A stretch of DNA of 64,000 nt from Halovivax limisalsi (lineage in GTDB: Archaea > Halobacteriota > Halobacteria > Halobacteriales > Natrialbaceae): positions 2,356,001 to 2,420,000 of the forward strand of contig NZ_CP095757.1 of NCBI RefSeq assembly GCF_023093535.1, written 5' to 3'. Of this stretch, positions 26,628 through 35,152 are shown piece by piece (within the stretch, counting starts at the first letter, position 1; every line of letters starts with the position of its first letter). The position numbers were made by a program, and so were the translations under genes. The notes under the pieces are model-generated. The model was not told the DNA's origin and searched no databases. It saw nothing but the letters and a program-made list of their open reading frames with translations.

Positions 26628-26887
26628 GACCGGTCCGACGAACGGGTCGTCCGTTAACCCTCCGCCGGCGGACGCAGGGACGGTCACGAATTCGGACGGT
26701 CGTTTCAGCCACACCCGTGCCGACCGAATCGATCGGGGTGCCGACGACGGTCACGCGAACCGCCCCCAATCGTTGGGGCTTTCCGCTTAGGGTCACCGCC
26801 ATCGTTGTTCGTAATACGAAATTGGTCCCCGTACCACCGGATTGACCCGAACGGTACTGTCAGACGACCCACCGACGATCCATCGAC

Positions 26888-27205
26888 ATGACACAGGCAC
26901 AACCCCAACCGACGATCGAACTCGCTGCACGGACCGACCTCGACGAATCCGAACGCCACCGACTGCTCTCCTCCGAGCGTCGGCGTCGCGTGCTCGCGAT
27001 CCTGTCGAATCGAACCGCCCCGATCTCCTGTTCGGCACTGGCGAACCTGCTCGCCGTCGCCGAACACGGCCGGGCGGACCCGCCGGACGAAGCGCTGCGG
27101 ACGGTGCGAATCTCGCTCCACCACTGTCACTTGCCCGTGATGGACGAACTCGGCGTCGTCGACTACGACCCGACGACCACCCTGGTCGAAAGCCGGTCGC
27201 TCTGA
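26888..27205 (+). CDS. DUF7344-type winged-helix protein
   Basis: A 105-residue protein. Residues about 20-95 (LSSERRRRVLAILSNRTAPI ... LRTVRISLHHCHLPVMDELG, VVDYDPTTTLVE) match the haloarchaeal DUF7344 winged-helix pattern: strands and helices ending in a beta wing that predicts the fate of short regulatory proteins. It probably binds DNA as a transcription regulator; targets are unknown. It is divergent from the bat-type sensor gene, so the 260-base gap is a shared control region. Confidence 0.78.
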   Translation: MTQAQPQPTIELAARTDLDESERHRLLSSERRRRVLAILSNRTAPISCSALANLLAVAEHGRADPPDEALRTVRISLHHCHLPVMDELGVVDYDPTTTLVESRSL

Positions 27206-27302
27206 GCCACCCTCGGTATCGGTCGAGGCCTCCCGTCACGTTCAGCGGTGACGGGACGCGTGAAGAGAATTCGAGATGACTCCGTGGGTGGAGACGGACG
27301 GA

Positions 27303-27731
27303 CTATCCGGTCTTGTAGACGCCGCGGGCGTCCGCGATGAGCGATCCGACGGCTGCGCCGTCTTCTCGAGACTCCGATGGAGTCTCGCCGTCGTCCGCCG
27401 CATAGACGTCCACGTCGACGACGCCGACGTCGCCGCCCTGCCGAACGACGTCCGCCTCCGCGTAGAGGTCGCCGGTGCCCGCGTTCAGGTAGTCGATGCG
27501 CATGTCGATCGTCGGCACCGGTTGATCGACCAGCGAGACCAGCGCCGCGCCGCCGACTGTATCGGCGAGCGTGAACGTGACGCCGCCGTGGGCCATCAGC
27601 CGATCCTCGTTCCAGGAGAGTTCCTCGGTCATCTCCAGTTCGCCTTCGGCGTGGCCATCCGCACACTCGGTGACCTCGATTCCGAGCAACGACGCGAACG
27701 GCATCCCCTCGAAGAACGCTTGCGTGTCCAT
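27303..27731 (-). CDS. paaI: PaaI-family hotdog thioesterase
   Basis: A 142-residue hotdog-fold acyl-CoA thioesterase. The family motif LMAHGGVTFTLADTVGGAA is at about 45-63, with a helix HGGV...D where Asp and His/Asn act on the thioester. PaaI hydrolyses dead-end aryl-CoA esters and protects the phenylacetate pathway, matching its place downstream of the paa genes in the same direction (83 bases). Near the C-terminus (about 114-125, GETPSESREDG) the coding sequence carries a perfect 9-bp hairpin (27367-27387) that adds a polar loop before the final strand GSLIADARGVYKTG. Confidence 0.87.
   Translation of the reverse strand: MDTQAFFEGMPFASLLGIEVTECADGHAEGELEMTEELSWNEDRLMAHGGVTFTLADTVGGAALVSLVDQPVPTIDMRIDYLNAGTGDLYAEADVVRQGGDVGVVDVDVYAADDGETPSESREDGAAVGSLIADARGVYKTG
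27367..27387. repeat. Perfect stem-loop inside paaI coding sequence
   Basis: Arms CGAGACTCC (27367-27375) and GGAGTCTCG (27379-27387) pair over 9 bp with a 3-base loop GAT. The class (8-10 bp GC-rich stem, 3-5 base loop) is the same as the stem-loops clustered at 3269-3516, but here a single copy is translated in frame. Confidence 0.75.
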
Positions 27732-27814
27732 ACTTGCAGGTATCGACGGCTAACTCATAAAAGGAATAGAAACGGTTCGAAATCCGTCGCCATCAGTGGT
27801 CGGCGTCGAGTGAC

Positions 27815-27982
27815 CTACTCGAACTTTTCGAAGGGCTGCTCGCAGGCGTTACAGAAGTGCATGGAGCGACAGAGCGACGGCCCCTTCGGGTGCTCGCGCT
27901 CGGTCTCCGTCGAACCGCAGTACGGACACTCGGCGCCCGATTCCTCCCCGCTCGTCGATACGCTCGGATCGAACCCTCTCAT
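27815..27982 (-). CDS. PaaD-type zinc ribbon as separate protein
   Basis: A 55-residue zinc ribbon with four cysteines: CPYC near residue 19 and CNAC near residue 44, plus Cys in PSLCRSMHF. The pattern ECPYCGSTETEREHPKGPS...FCNACEQPFEKF corresponds to the C-terminal metal-binding part of bacterial PaaD (PaaJ). Here it has its own ATG (27982), two bases after the paaD stop, so the bacterial protein is represented by two genes. PaaD helps assemble or insert the metal centre of the epoxidase. Confidence 0.82.
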   Translation of the reverse strand: MRGFDPSVSTSGEESGAECPYCGSTETEREHPKGPSLCRSMHFCNACEQPFEKFE

Positions 27983-27984
27983 GG

Positions 27985-28401
27985 TTAGACGCTCAGTCCG
28001 AATTCTCGCAGGGCTTCCGTGCCCGATTCCGTGACCAGTTCGACGGACCACTCCGGGCTCCAGACCAGCCGGAGATCGACGTCGTCGACGCCCTCGACGG
28101 ACTCGACGGCCTCCCTGACGTCGTCCTGGAGCATATCGCGCGCGGGACAGCCGCTGTAGGTCAGCGTCATGTCGACGTGGACGGTTCCGTCGGCCACCGC
28201 GACGTCGTAGATCAAACCCAGGTCGACGATGCTGACGGGCATCTCCGGGTCTTCGACCGCGTAGAGGGCGTCCCAGACGTCGGCTTCGAGCCCGGTGGCG
28301 TCGGCGCCGGTCGCGGGCAGGTCGTCGATTGCGGGGCCCTCGCGGTACTCGGTGTAGGCGCAGGGCGTCGCGTCGGTCTCGGGGTGGGTTTCGGGTGTCA
28401 T
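27985..28401 (-). CDS. paaD: Phenylacetyl-CoA epoxidase assembly factor PaaD (MIP18 family)
   Basis: A 138-residue protein of the MIP18/DUF59 family. The core is about 42-120: LYAVEDPEMPVSIVDLGLIY, then HVDMTLTYSGCPARDMLQDD with the conserved Cys in SGCP, and VWSPEWSVELVT. MIP18 proteins act in iron-sulfur or di-iron centre maturation; PaaD is required for active PaaABC in bacteria. The usual C-terminal zinc ribbon is missing from this chain and encoded next door. ATG 28401 is favoured; an in-frame ATG further upstream (about 28446) would overlap paaC. Confidence 0.9.
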   Translation of the reverse strand: MTPETHPETDATPCAYTEYREGPAIDDLPATGADATGLEADVWDALYAVEDPEMPVSIVDLGLIYDVAVADGTVHVDMTLTYSGCPARDMLQDDVREAVESVEGVDDVDLRLVWSPEWSVELVTESGTEALREFGLSV

Positions 28402-28442
28402 GTTCGGAGTGTCGTGTGCGCGAGTTCGCCGCCGGTCGTTCG

Positions 28443-29360
28443 TCATTCGGGGCGGTCCATGATCGTCGTGGCGTCGTCGCGGCCGAGTTCGCGGTAGGTG
28501 TGGGTGAACTCCTCGTAGAGAGCGTGCCAGTGGTCGGTGTGGGTCCCGTCGCGGCCGGTCGCGTCGGGCAGAAGCTCGTCTGTGATCTCGCCGTCGGCCG
28601 GCACCGGCGTCCGGAGCCCGTGGGATTCGAGCGTCGGGACGACGCGGTCGAGCCAGCGTTCGCCGAGCGTGGCGAGCGAGTCGGTGCGGTAGCCCTCGTC
28701 GACGATCGTCTCCTCGACGGCCGCGGCGTCGGGGAGCGCGTCGGCGTCCGCGTAGTCGGCTCCCGGTCCGTCCCCGTCGACGGTCTCGGCACCGAACGGG
28801 ACGGGTTCGGCCGGGACGAACAGGGCCAGGGCGTGCGGAAAGAGCCGGTCGACGGCGGCCTGGAGGTGGTCGGATCCCGCTTCGCCGTCGGCCAGCCGCT
28901 CGAGCCAGTTCTCGGCGTGTTCGGTGTGGTAGCCCTCCTCGCGCTGGATCTTGCCCACTCGGTCCGCGATACCGGGGTAGCTCGACCCCTCGAGGGCTTC
29001 GAGACGAAGCCCCTCCGCGACGTCGAAGCAGTACGAGCGGACGATCGCGTCCGCCCACTCGCCCTCGGGGAACGGCAGTTCCGCGAGGGCGGCGTGGCGG
29101 AATGACGCGGGGTCGCGCTCCCATAGGAGGTCGGTCTCGTCGTAGCCCAGGTCCTCGAGCAGGTCGTACCAGAGGCGCGCGTGGCCGAGTTCGTCCTGGG
29201 CGATGTTCGCGAGCGCGAGGTCGGATTCGAGCGTGGGCGCGTGGACCTGCCACTCGGTGTAGCGCTCGGCGAGGACGAACTCGTCGTCGGCCAGCGCGCG
29301 GAGTTCGGTCTCCAGCGCGAGGCGCTGGTCGGCCGTCAGTTCGGTCTCGGCGGTCGCCAT
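28443..29360 (-). CDS. paaC: Phenylacetyl-CoA epoxidase structural subunit PaaC
   Basis: A 305-residue ferritin-like helical protein, the structural partner of PaaA in the ring-1,2-epoxidase. Family segments: ALADDEFVLAERYTEWQVHA (about 22-41), LALANIAQDELGHARLWYDL (about 48-67) and YHTEHAENWLERL (about 145-157). Its di-iron site is degenerate in bacterial members. The start ATG (29358-29360) overlaps the paaB stop region by one base, so translation is coupled. An acidic stretch around 190-215 is haloarchaeal in character. Confidence 0.93.
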   Translation of the reverse strand: MATAETELTADQRLALETELRALADDEFVLAERYTEWQVHAPTLESDLALANIAQDELGHARLWYDLLEDLGYDETDLLWERDPASFRHAALAELPFPEGEWADAIVRSYCFDVAEGLRLEALEGSSYPGIADRVGKIQREEGYHTEHAENWLERLADGEAGSDHLQAAVDRLFPHALALFVPAEPVPFGAETVDGDGPGADYADADALPDAAAVEETIVDEGYRTDSLATLGERWLDRVVPTLESHGLRTPVPADGEITDELLPDATGRDGTHTDHWHALYEEFTHTYRELGRDDATTIMDRPE

Positions 29361-29680
29361 CAGTCGTCACCCCCTCGCCGTTTCTCGGCCTCGGACTGTT
29401 CGCGCTCGGACTCGATGACCTCCTTGGCGTGTTCGGTGCTGGAGGTGTAGGCCATCGCCCAGCGGTAGGATTTGTCGGTCGTGCCGCCGAAGGCGACCTC
29501 GTCGGCGTCCACTTCACCTACTTCCGCCTGGGGGACGACCCAGAGGCTCTCGGTCGGCTTGCGCCGGCCGTGCTGGATGACCGCGAACTGCTTTGCCATC
29601 TCGCGGTCGGGCGCGTGGACGTTCCCGCAGTGGGTGTGGTAGTCGCCGGCTTTCTCCTGGCGGAAGACTTCCCAGATCAT
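29360..29680 (-). CDS. paaB: Phenylacetyl-CoA epoxidase subunit PaaB
   Basis: A 106-residue protein with the PaaB core MIWEVFRQEKAGDYHTHCGN and VHAPDREMAKQFAVIQHGRR (about 1-45), then SLWVVPQAEV near residue 65. PaaB is an essential small subunit bridging the PaaAC heterodimers of the multicomponent epoxidase. It lies two bases after paaA and overlaps paaC by one base. The C-terminal tail is charged. Confidence 0.92.
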   Translation of the reverse strand: MIWEVFRQEKAGDYHTHCGNVHAPDREMAKQFAVIQHGRRKPTESLWVVPQAEVGEVDADEVAFGGTTDKSYRWAMAYTSSTEHAKEVIESEREQSEAEKRRGGDD

Positions 29681-29682
29681 GG

Positions 29683-30624
29683 TCAGTCAGCAGCCGGGGC
29701 CGCTTGGCCTCCGGGCAGGTTGGCGTCGCCGTCGATCGTGTCGCGGACCCAGTCGACGGCCTCCTGGGCGGCCTTGCGCGCGTCGATCTGACCCTTGCCG
29801 GGTTCGTACTCGTTCTTCGAGACGGTGAAGAACTCGTCCCAGTCGAGGTCGTCTTCCTCGACGTCGTACTTGCCGTCGCCGAGTTCGCGGATTCGCGGGT
29901 ACTCCGGAATCTCGAGGCCGTAGGCCTTGGCCTTCGGGACGTAGGCGTCGAGGAAGGCGTCTCGCAGCTCGTCGTTGGTCTTCTGCTTGAGTCCGACTTC
30001 GGCCGAGAAGTCGTGGTGGGTCGACTGGTCGTCGGTCGGGCCGAAGAACTGGATGATGCGGGGCCACCACTCCTCGAACGCGTCCTGGAGCATCCGCTGT
30101 TCCTTGCGCGAACCCGTCGCCATGCGGGCCATGATGTCCTCGCCGTGCTTGACGTGAAAGCCCTCCTCGAAGCACACCTTGTCCATCGCGTGCGCGTAAG
30201 GTTCCCAGCTCGAGGACTTCAGCGTCGCCTGCCGGCGCATCGCCGCGCCGTCGACGAAGAAGGCGATCATCGGCACCTCGGCCCACGACTCCATCGGATA
30301 GTGGAAACAGTTGAGGAACTTGCCCTCCCCGTTGGCCAGTTCGTCCAGCATCTCCTCGCGCGTCTTGATGCCCAGCGACTCCGCCGCGCGGTAGAGCAGC
30401 TGTCCGTGGCCGATCTCGTCCTGAACCTTCGCGGAGAAGGCCAGCTTGCGGTCGATCGACGGCGCCTGGCGGATGAACGGCTTCTCCAGGTACGCCCCCA
30501 TAATCTCGCTGTTGGCGTGGAACTGGATCATCCGCGTCGCCGCCTCGCGGTACTCCTCGGGCATGTCGTCGGCGGGCGAGAACGCCCGCGGCGCCGCCCG
30601 CTCTTTGACGGTTTCGACGTCCAT
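29683..30624 (-). CDS. paaA: Phenylacetyl-CoA epoxidase catalytic subunit PaaA
   Basis: A 313-residue di-iron oxygenase subunit that epoxidises phenylacetyl-CoA. Candidate iron ligands are E40 (NSEIMG), E70 and H73 (QDEIGHGQ), D125 (FFVDGAAM), E154 and H157 (EEGFHVKHGED), spaced as in bacterial PaaA. It is the first gene of paaABCD plus zinc ribbon, probably followed by paaI. No PaaE-type reductase, paaG/Z or paaK ligase is in the window, so the electron donor and the rest of the pathway must be elsewhere. A perfect 12-base palindrome sits directly in front of the ATG. Confidence 0.95.
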   Translation of the reverse strand: MDVETVKERAAPRAFSPADDMPEEYREAATRMIQFHANSEIMGAYLEKPFIRQAPSIDRKLAFSAKVQDEIGHGQLLYRAAESLGIKTREEMLDELANGEGKFLNCFHYPMESWAEVPMIAFFVDGAAMRRQATLKSSSWEPYAHAMDKVCFEEGFHVKHGEDIMARMATGSRKEQRMLQDAFEEWWPRIIQFFGPTDDQSTHHDFSAEVGLKQKTNDELRDAFLDAYVPKAKAYGLEIPEYPRIRELGDGKYDVEEDDLDWDEFFTVSKNEYEPGKGQIDARKAAQEAVDWVRDTIDGDANLPGGQAAPAAD

Positions 30625-30625
30625 T

Positions 30626-30688
30626 GCTAGGCCTAGCTACTGGTGCCGTCCCGTAAGCAATTCTCCCGTGTATATACGGGTTTTAAAT
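30626..30688 (-). promoter_or_regulatory. paaA promoter region with palindromes
   Basis: Directly upstream of the paaA ATG is the perfect palindrome GCTAGGCCTAGC (30626-30637). About 30 bases further, arms CCCGT (30665-30669) and ACGGG (30676-30680) flank GTATAT, overlapping the TATA-like element for paaA; another AT-rich patch (TTTTAAATATT) follows. A regulator responding to phenylacetyl-CoA could bind here; this is inferred from position only. Confidence 0.5.
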
Positions 30689-30843
30689 ATTACCGGGGCC
30701 GGTCACCGAACCGTTGTCGTTCCGAGCCGATCCCGGAGCGTCGTGACGATCGCGGCCCGTCGACAGACGCGAGGGGGAACGAGATCGCTGCACCAGTTTT
30801 CGGTGCGGCCGACCGCGCGCCGGAGTACGAGTCGGTGAGCCGG

Positions 30844-32655
30844 TCAGTCGTCGGTGCCGGGCGCCTCCGCCAGATGCTCGAGCAAGTGGTCGTGGAGCGG
30901 GCCGTTCGATCCCAGAAGCGGCGCCCGGCCGTTGCGTTCCAGGGTGAACGGGTAGGGGTCGCCCGCGTCGTCGGTGATGGTCGCCCCCGCCTCGCGCGCG
31001 ATCACGATGCCGGCGGCGACGTCCCAGGGGTAGGTGTCGTACTCCCAGATGGCGTCCGCGCTGCCGCTGGCGAGGTAACAGAGGTGCAAGGCGGCACAGC
31101 CCAGCCGGCGAACGCCGCGGGCTTCCTGGTAGAACCGGGTGAGGAACGAGCCGTCCGGGTCGTACCCCGACAGGAGCATGCTCTCGTCGAGGCGGGACCG
31201 GTCGGTCGTCCCCAGCGGCGTGCCGTCGGCGTAGGCGCCCTCGCCCGTGATCGCGCTGAACGTCTCGCCCGTTTCCGGGACGTGGACCACGCCGAGGACG
31301 GGCTCCGCGTCGGCCACGAGCGCGATCGAGACGGCGTAGTTCGGGTTCCCGTGGGCGAAGTTGCCCGTTCCGTCGAGCGGATCGACGACCCAGGTGTACG
31401 TCGGCCGGTCGGACGGCAACGCTTCGTCGAGGTCGGTCGTGTCGGCGGTGGTTCCGTCCTGATAGGATTCGATCCCGTCGGGGAGGTCAGCCGCACCGGC
31501 GGATCGCGTCGACGCCCGCTCGTCCGCGCCGGCGCTGCCCTCGCTCTCCTCCGAGACGATGGCGTGATCGGGAAACTCGTTGGCGATGACGGTCGAGATG
31601 ATCCGGTCGGCCTGGTGGTCGGCCTCGGTGACGATGTCCGACTTGTCGGATTTGTACGTGATATCCTCGACGCGGCCGTGCAGTTCACACAGCGGTTCCG
31701 CCGCGCTGTGGGCGGCCTCGATCGCGATCCGACGGGCGCGTTCGAGCATGGACTCCGGTCGGGCCTCGGCGCGCCGGCTGAACCCCGCGGGCGGTTCCGC
31801 GTCCGCGTCGCGGATGGACCAGCCGAGTTTCTTCGCGATCGCGGTGAAAAAGCCGTACCCGTAGGAGGTACGGACGATGTGCGCGCGCGTGTCCGCGCCC
31901 GTGATCAGCACGTCGTCGTTCGGCTCGAGGACGGTGTGATCGCGCCCGCCGTCGACGGTGAGGTTCGTCTCGCCGCCAGCCTGGACGTGAATCTCGGCGG
32001 TCGACGCGCAGACGATCGGCCGCACGCCGAGGGCGTGGGTCTGTAAGGGAACCAGTTGCATCGCGTAGTTGTTCGCCGGGTAGTGCAGCGGCCCGTTGGC
32101 CGACAGCGAGACGCCGGTCGACCCCGTCGGCGTGGAGACGGCGAGGCCGGTCCCCTCGAACGTACCGACGTACTCGTCGTCGACCGCGACGTCGAGCGTC
32201 GTGACCTTGCGTCCGATGGGGCTCTCGGGCGGGACGTGCTCGATCATGACGTCGTTTATCCCCGTGCTTTCCATCCCCGGCGCCTCGATCGCGACCTGCT
32301 GGCGACTCTCGACCCGCGCCCGCCCGTGGATCGCCTCGTCGAGCGCCGCTTCCATGTCGTCGGGGTCGACCCTGGCGAGAAAGGAGAGCGTCCCCAGGTC
32401 GATGCCGAGCAACGGCACGTTCCGCGGCGCGAACGTCTTGATCCCCTCCAGGAAGGTGCCGTCACCGCCGAGCGTGACCCCGAGCGTCGCGCGGTTCTCG
32501 TCGTAGACCCTCGCGATGTCGTCACCGACGTCGACCGTCGAGAGCCCGATTCCCCGGTCGGTACACCACGCCTCCAGCCGTCCGAGCGCGCCGCCGGCGT
32601 CCGGACTGACGATCGCGATCACCTCGTCCGTCGTCGCCAGCCTGCGTCCCTGCAT
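30844..32655 (-). CDS. NAD kinase / inositol-monophosphatase fusion
   Basis: A 603-residue two-domain enzyme. The N-terminal NAD kinase (about 1-260) has GGDGT at 63-67, INDVMIEH near 128 and TPTGSTGVSLSANGP near 160. A short linker (AEPPAGFSRRAEARPESM) leads to an inositol-monophosphatase-like domain (about 290-603) with SEESEG, the metal motif DPLDGTGNFAHG (about 415) and YPWDVAAGIVIAREAGA. One half makes NADP from NAD; the other may dephosphorylate NADP, inositol phosphate or fructose bisphosphate. The domain order is opposite to the Methanocaldococcus NADP phosphatase/NAD kinase. ATG 32655 starts the kinase fold. Confidence 0.92.
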   Translation of the reverse strand: MQGRRLATTDEVIAIVSPDAGGALGRLEAWCTDRGIGLSTVDVGDDIARVYDENRATLGVTLGGDGTFLEGIKTFAPRNVPLLGIDLGTLSFLARVDPDDMEAALDEAIHGRARVESRQQVAIEAPGMESTGINDVMIEHVPPESPIGRKVTTLDVAVDDEYVGTFEGTGLAVSTPTGSTGVSLSANGPLHYPANNYAMQLVPLQTHALGVRPIVCASTAEIHVQAGGETNLTVDGGRDHTVLEPNDDVLITGADTRAHIVRTSYGYGFFTAIAKKLGWSIRDADAEPPAGFSRRAEARPESMLERARRIAIEAAHSAAEPLCELHGRVEDITYKSDKSDIVTEADHQADRIISTVIANEFPDHAIVSEESEGSAGADERASTRSAGAADLPDGIESYQDGTTADTTDLDEALPSDRPTYTWVVDPLDGTGNFAHGNPNYAVSIALVADAEPVLGVVHVPETGETFSAITGEGAYADGTPLGTTDRSRLDESMLLSGYDPDGSFLTRFYQEARGVRRLGCAALHLCYLASGSADAIWEYDTYPWDVAAGIVIAREAGATITDDAGDPYPFTLERNGRAPLLGSNGPLHDHLLEHLAEAPGTDD

Positions 32656-32901
32656 CCTGTCGTCTTGGGTGTGGAGGCTGTCGAATAAAGTACTGTCGCC
32701 CGCGTCAACGCGCCGTCGGGCGACTTCGACGGCTGCGTGGGGGTATCGGCCGACCTCCCGTCGCGATCGAGAACCGACCGTCGACTCCTCGCGAAGGGGA
32801 ATCGACGACCAGAGTGGGAGGGATTCGCGTATGTCCACACATCGATCAGGTAATCTTTCGCGACATAGCTTACTTATCCGTCGGCGGCCAGTTCCCTGAC
32901 G

Positions 32902-34392
32902 ATGAGTCACGAGGCACCGCCGCCCGCTTCGCTACAATCGGCCCCCACCGAAACGACGCGCGGGGACCCGCTCACCATAGAAAGTGGCCTCGAAGCCCTC
33001 CGCGAGAGCCCGGAGTTCCGCGGGACCGTCGAACCGCTCGACGATCTCGACCAGATGGTTACCTGCGAGCACATCGCGCTATTCTACGAGGACCGCCAGG
33101 AACGGTTCGCGACGGTCGCCCCGTTCGTCCGCCAGGGGATCGAGCGCGGCGAGCGCGTCATGTACGTCCACGACGTCCTTTCGAAGGCCGAGATCCTCGC
33201 CGAGCTCCGCGGCGGCGACGTGGACGTGGACGGAGCCCTCGAATCCGGACAACTGACCTTTCACTCCCTCGAGGAGACGTACCTCCGCACGGGTCGGTTC
33301 GACCCCGACGATATGCTCTCCGTCTACGGCGACGCGATCGAGGAGGCCAAAGACCAGTATCCGGGCCTTCGCGTCACCGCGAACACGAACTTCATTCTCG
33401 ACGACTACGCGACGGTCGACGACTTCATGGCCTACGAGAGCCGCGTGAACGAACTCTTCGAGGGCGAGGACTGCATCGCCCTCTGTCACTACGATCGCGA
33501 GCGGATTCCACCGGACGTTCTCACCGACGTCATCCGAACGCACCCCCACATCGTCTACGAGGGGACGGTCTGTCACAACTTCTACTACACGCCGCCGGCG
33601 GAGTTCTTCGGACCCGACGAGCCGAGCCGGGACGTCGAGCGGATGCTCAACACGCTCGTCGACCGATCACAGGCCCGCGCCGAACTCGGCGACACCGTCG
33701 AGGAACTCGCGGAGTCCAACGAGCGACTCAGGCGATTCGCCTACGTCGCCTCGCACGACCTGCAAGAGCCCCTGCGGATGGTCTCGAGCTACCTCCGGCT
33801 CCTCGAGAGCCAGTACGGCGACGCGCTCGACGAGGACGCGAGCGAGTACATCGACTTCGCGGTCGACGGTGCGGACCGGATGCGCGAGATGGTCGAGGGC
33901 CTCCTCGCGTACTCCCGAATCGACATCGACGACGCGAACGCGGAGCCGGTCGAGACGGCGTCCGTCGTCGGTGACGTGCTAACCGACCACCAGGTATGTA
34001 TCGAGGAAACCGACGCCGCGATCGACGTCGGAACGCTGCCGGTGGTCCAGGGCGACGCCCAGCAACTCGAGCAACTGTTCTCGAACCTCCTCTCGAACGC
34101 GATCAAGTACGCCGGCGACGGCCCGCCGTCGGTCTCGGTGACGGCCGAACGGCAGGGCGACCGGTGCGTGTTCGCGGTCGAAGACGAGGGGATCGGGATC
34201 GACCGCGACTACGAGGACCAGATCTTCCAGCTGTTCAATCGCCTCCACTCGAACGGCGACTTCGAGGGGACCGGCATCGGACTCACCCTGTGTCGCAAGA
34301 TCGTCGACGCGCACGGCGGCGACATCTGGGTCGATTCCGAGCCCGGCGAGGGGACGACGTTTCACTTCACCCTCCCGACGGCCGGTCCGTGA
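32902..34392 (+). CDS. MEDS-domain sensor histidine kinase
   Basis: A 496-residue soluble kinase. Residues about 50-235 form a MEDS (DcmR-type sensory) domain: TCEHIALFYEDRQERFATVA, GERVMYVHD, YPGLRVTANTNFIL and CHYDRERIPPDVL. A short helix leads to HisKA with H285 in ASHDLQEPLRM, then HATPase with N box LLSNAIKYAGDG, G1 DEGIGID and G2 GTGIGLTLC. MEDS domains are thought to sense hydrocarbon derivatives or cofactors; the ligand is unknown. The response regulator begins 80 bases downstream and is a likely partner. Confidence 0.9.
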   Translation: MSHEAPPPASLQSAPTETTRGDPLTIESGLEALRESPEFRGTVEPLDDLDQMVTCEHIALFYEDRQERFATVAPFVRQGIERGERVMYVHDVLSKAEILAELRGGDVDVDGALESGQLTFHSLEETYLRTGRFDPDDMLSVYGDAIEEAKDQYPGLRVTANTNFILDDYATVDDFMAYESRVNELFEGEDCIALCHYDRERIPPDVLTDVIRTHPHIVYEGTVCHNFYYTPPAEFFGPDEPSRDVERMLNTLVDRSQARAELGDTVEELAESNERLRRFAYVASHDLQEPLRMVSSYLRLLESQYGDALDEDASEYIDFAVDGADRMREMVEGLLAYSRIDIDDANAEPVETASVVGDVLTDHQVCIEETDAAIDVGTLPVVQGDAQQLEQLFSNLLSNAIKYAGDGPPSVSVTAERQGDRCVFAVEDEGIGIDRDYEDQIFQLFNRLHSNGDFEGTGIGLTLCRKIVDAHGGDIWVDSEPGEGTTFHFTLPTAGP

Positions 34393-34472
34393 GGTCGACG
34401 GCCGGTCCAGCCATCGCCAGCGGCGTTCGAATCAGTGCAGCCGACCAACTAACTGCTGGCGGCCGATACTAG

Positions 34473-34925
34473 ATGAGTGATCTACCGCTCTCGGTCCTGA
34501 TCGTCGAGGACAACGAAGGCGACGTCCGGTTGATCGAGAACGGTCTCGACGAAAGCGACGTACCGATCGAACCGACCGTCGTCACCGACGGAGAAGCGGC
34601 CCTCGATCGATTGCTCGATCCGCCGGCCGACGCGAAACCGGACCTCCTCTTGCTGGATCTAAACATTCCGAAACGGACCGGTCGAGACGTGCTCGCCGCT
34701 CTCCAGGCGGCGTCGGCGTCGTGTCCGATGCCGACGCTCGTCCTGTCCGGCTCCCGGTCGGACGAGCACATCCGGGAGACGCTGGCGCTCGGTGCCGACG
34801 GGTACGCCGTCAAACCGGTCGATCCCCAGGAGTTCATCTCGCTGATCGGATCGGTCGTCCGCTCTGTCGCCGACTCCGGAACGGTCCCGCCCGGCGAACA
34901 CGCCGAAATCGAGTCGCCGACGTGA
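34473..34925 (+). CDS. Single-domain response regulator
   Basis: A 150-residue CheY-like receiver of the RcpA type. The acidic pocket is E12-D13, the phospho-acceptor D62 is in LLLLDLNIP, and the conserved Thr/Ser and Lys are in VLSGSR and YAVKPVDPQEF. There is no output domain, so it probably relays phosphate to or interacts with another protein. The adjacent MEDS kinase is the obvious phosphodonor. Confidence 0.9.
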   Translation: MSDLPLSVLIVEDNEGDVRLIENGLDESDVPIEPTVVTDGEAALDRLLDPPADAKPDLLLLDLNIPKRTGRDVLAALQAASASCPMPTLVLSGSRSDEHIRETLALGADGYAVKPVDPQEFISLIGSVVRSVADSGTVPPGEHAEIESPT

Positions 34926-35152
34926 TCGGTGGGTTGGACCGGCCGGTCCTGCTGGACGTGTTCCACTCACAGCCATCGACTCCAGTCTCCGATCTCGCGC
35001 CCGCGGGCTTACCGCGTGTCAGTGACGGTTTCGTCGTCGACGAACGCCTCGAGGACGCGCTCGGTTTCGCCGCTCCGCGAGAGGACCGATTGCCCCGCCT
35101 CGATCGAAGACACCGGGGACGAGTCGGGCGGGCAGAAACTCCGCCTTCGGGG

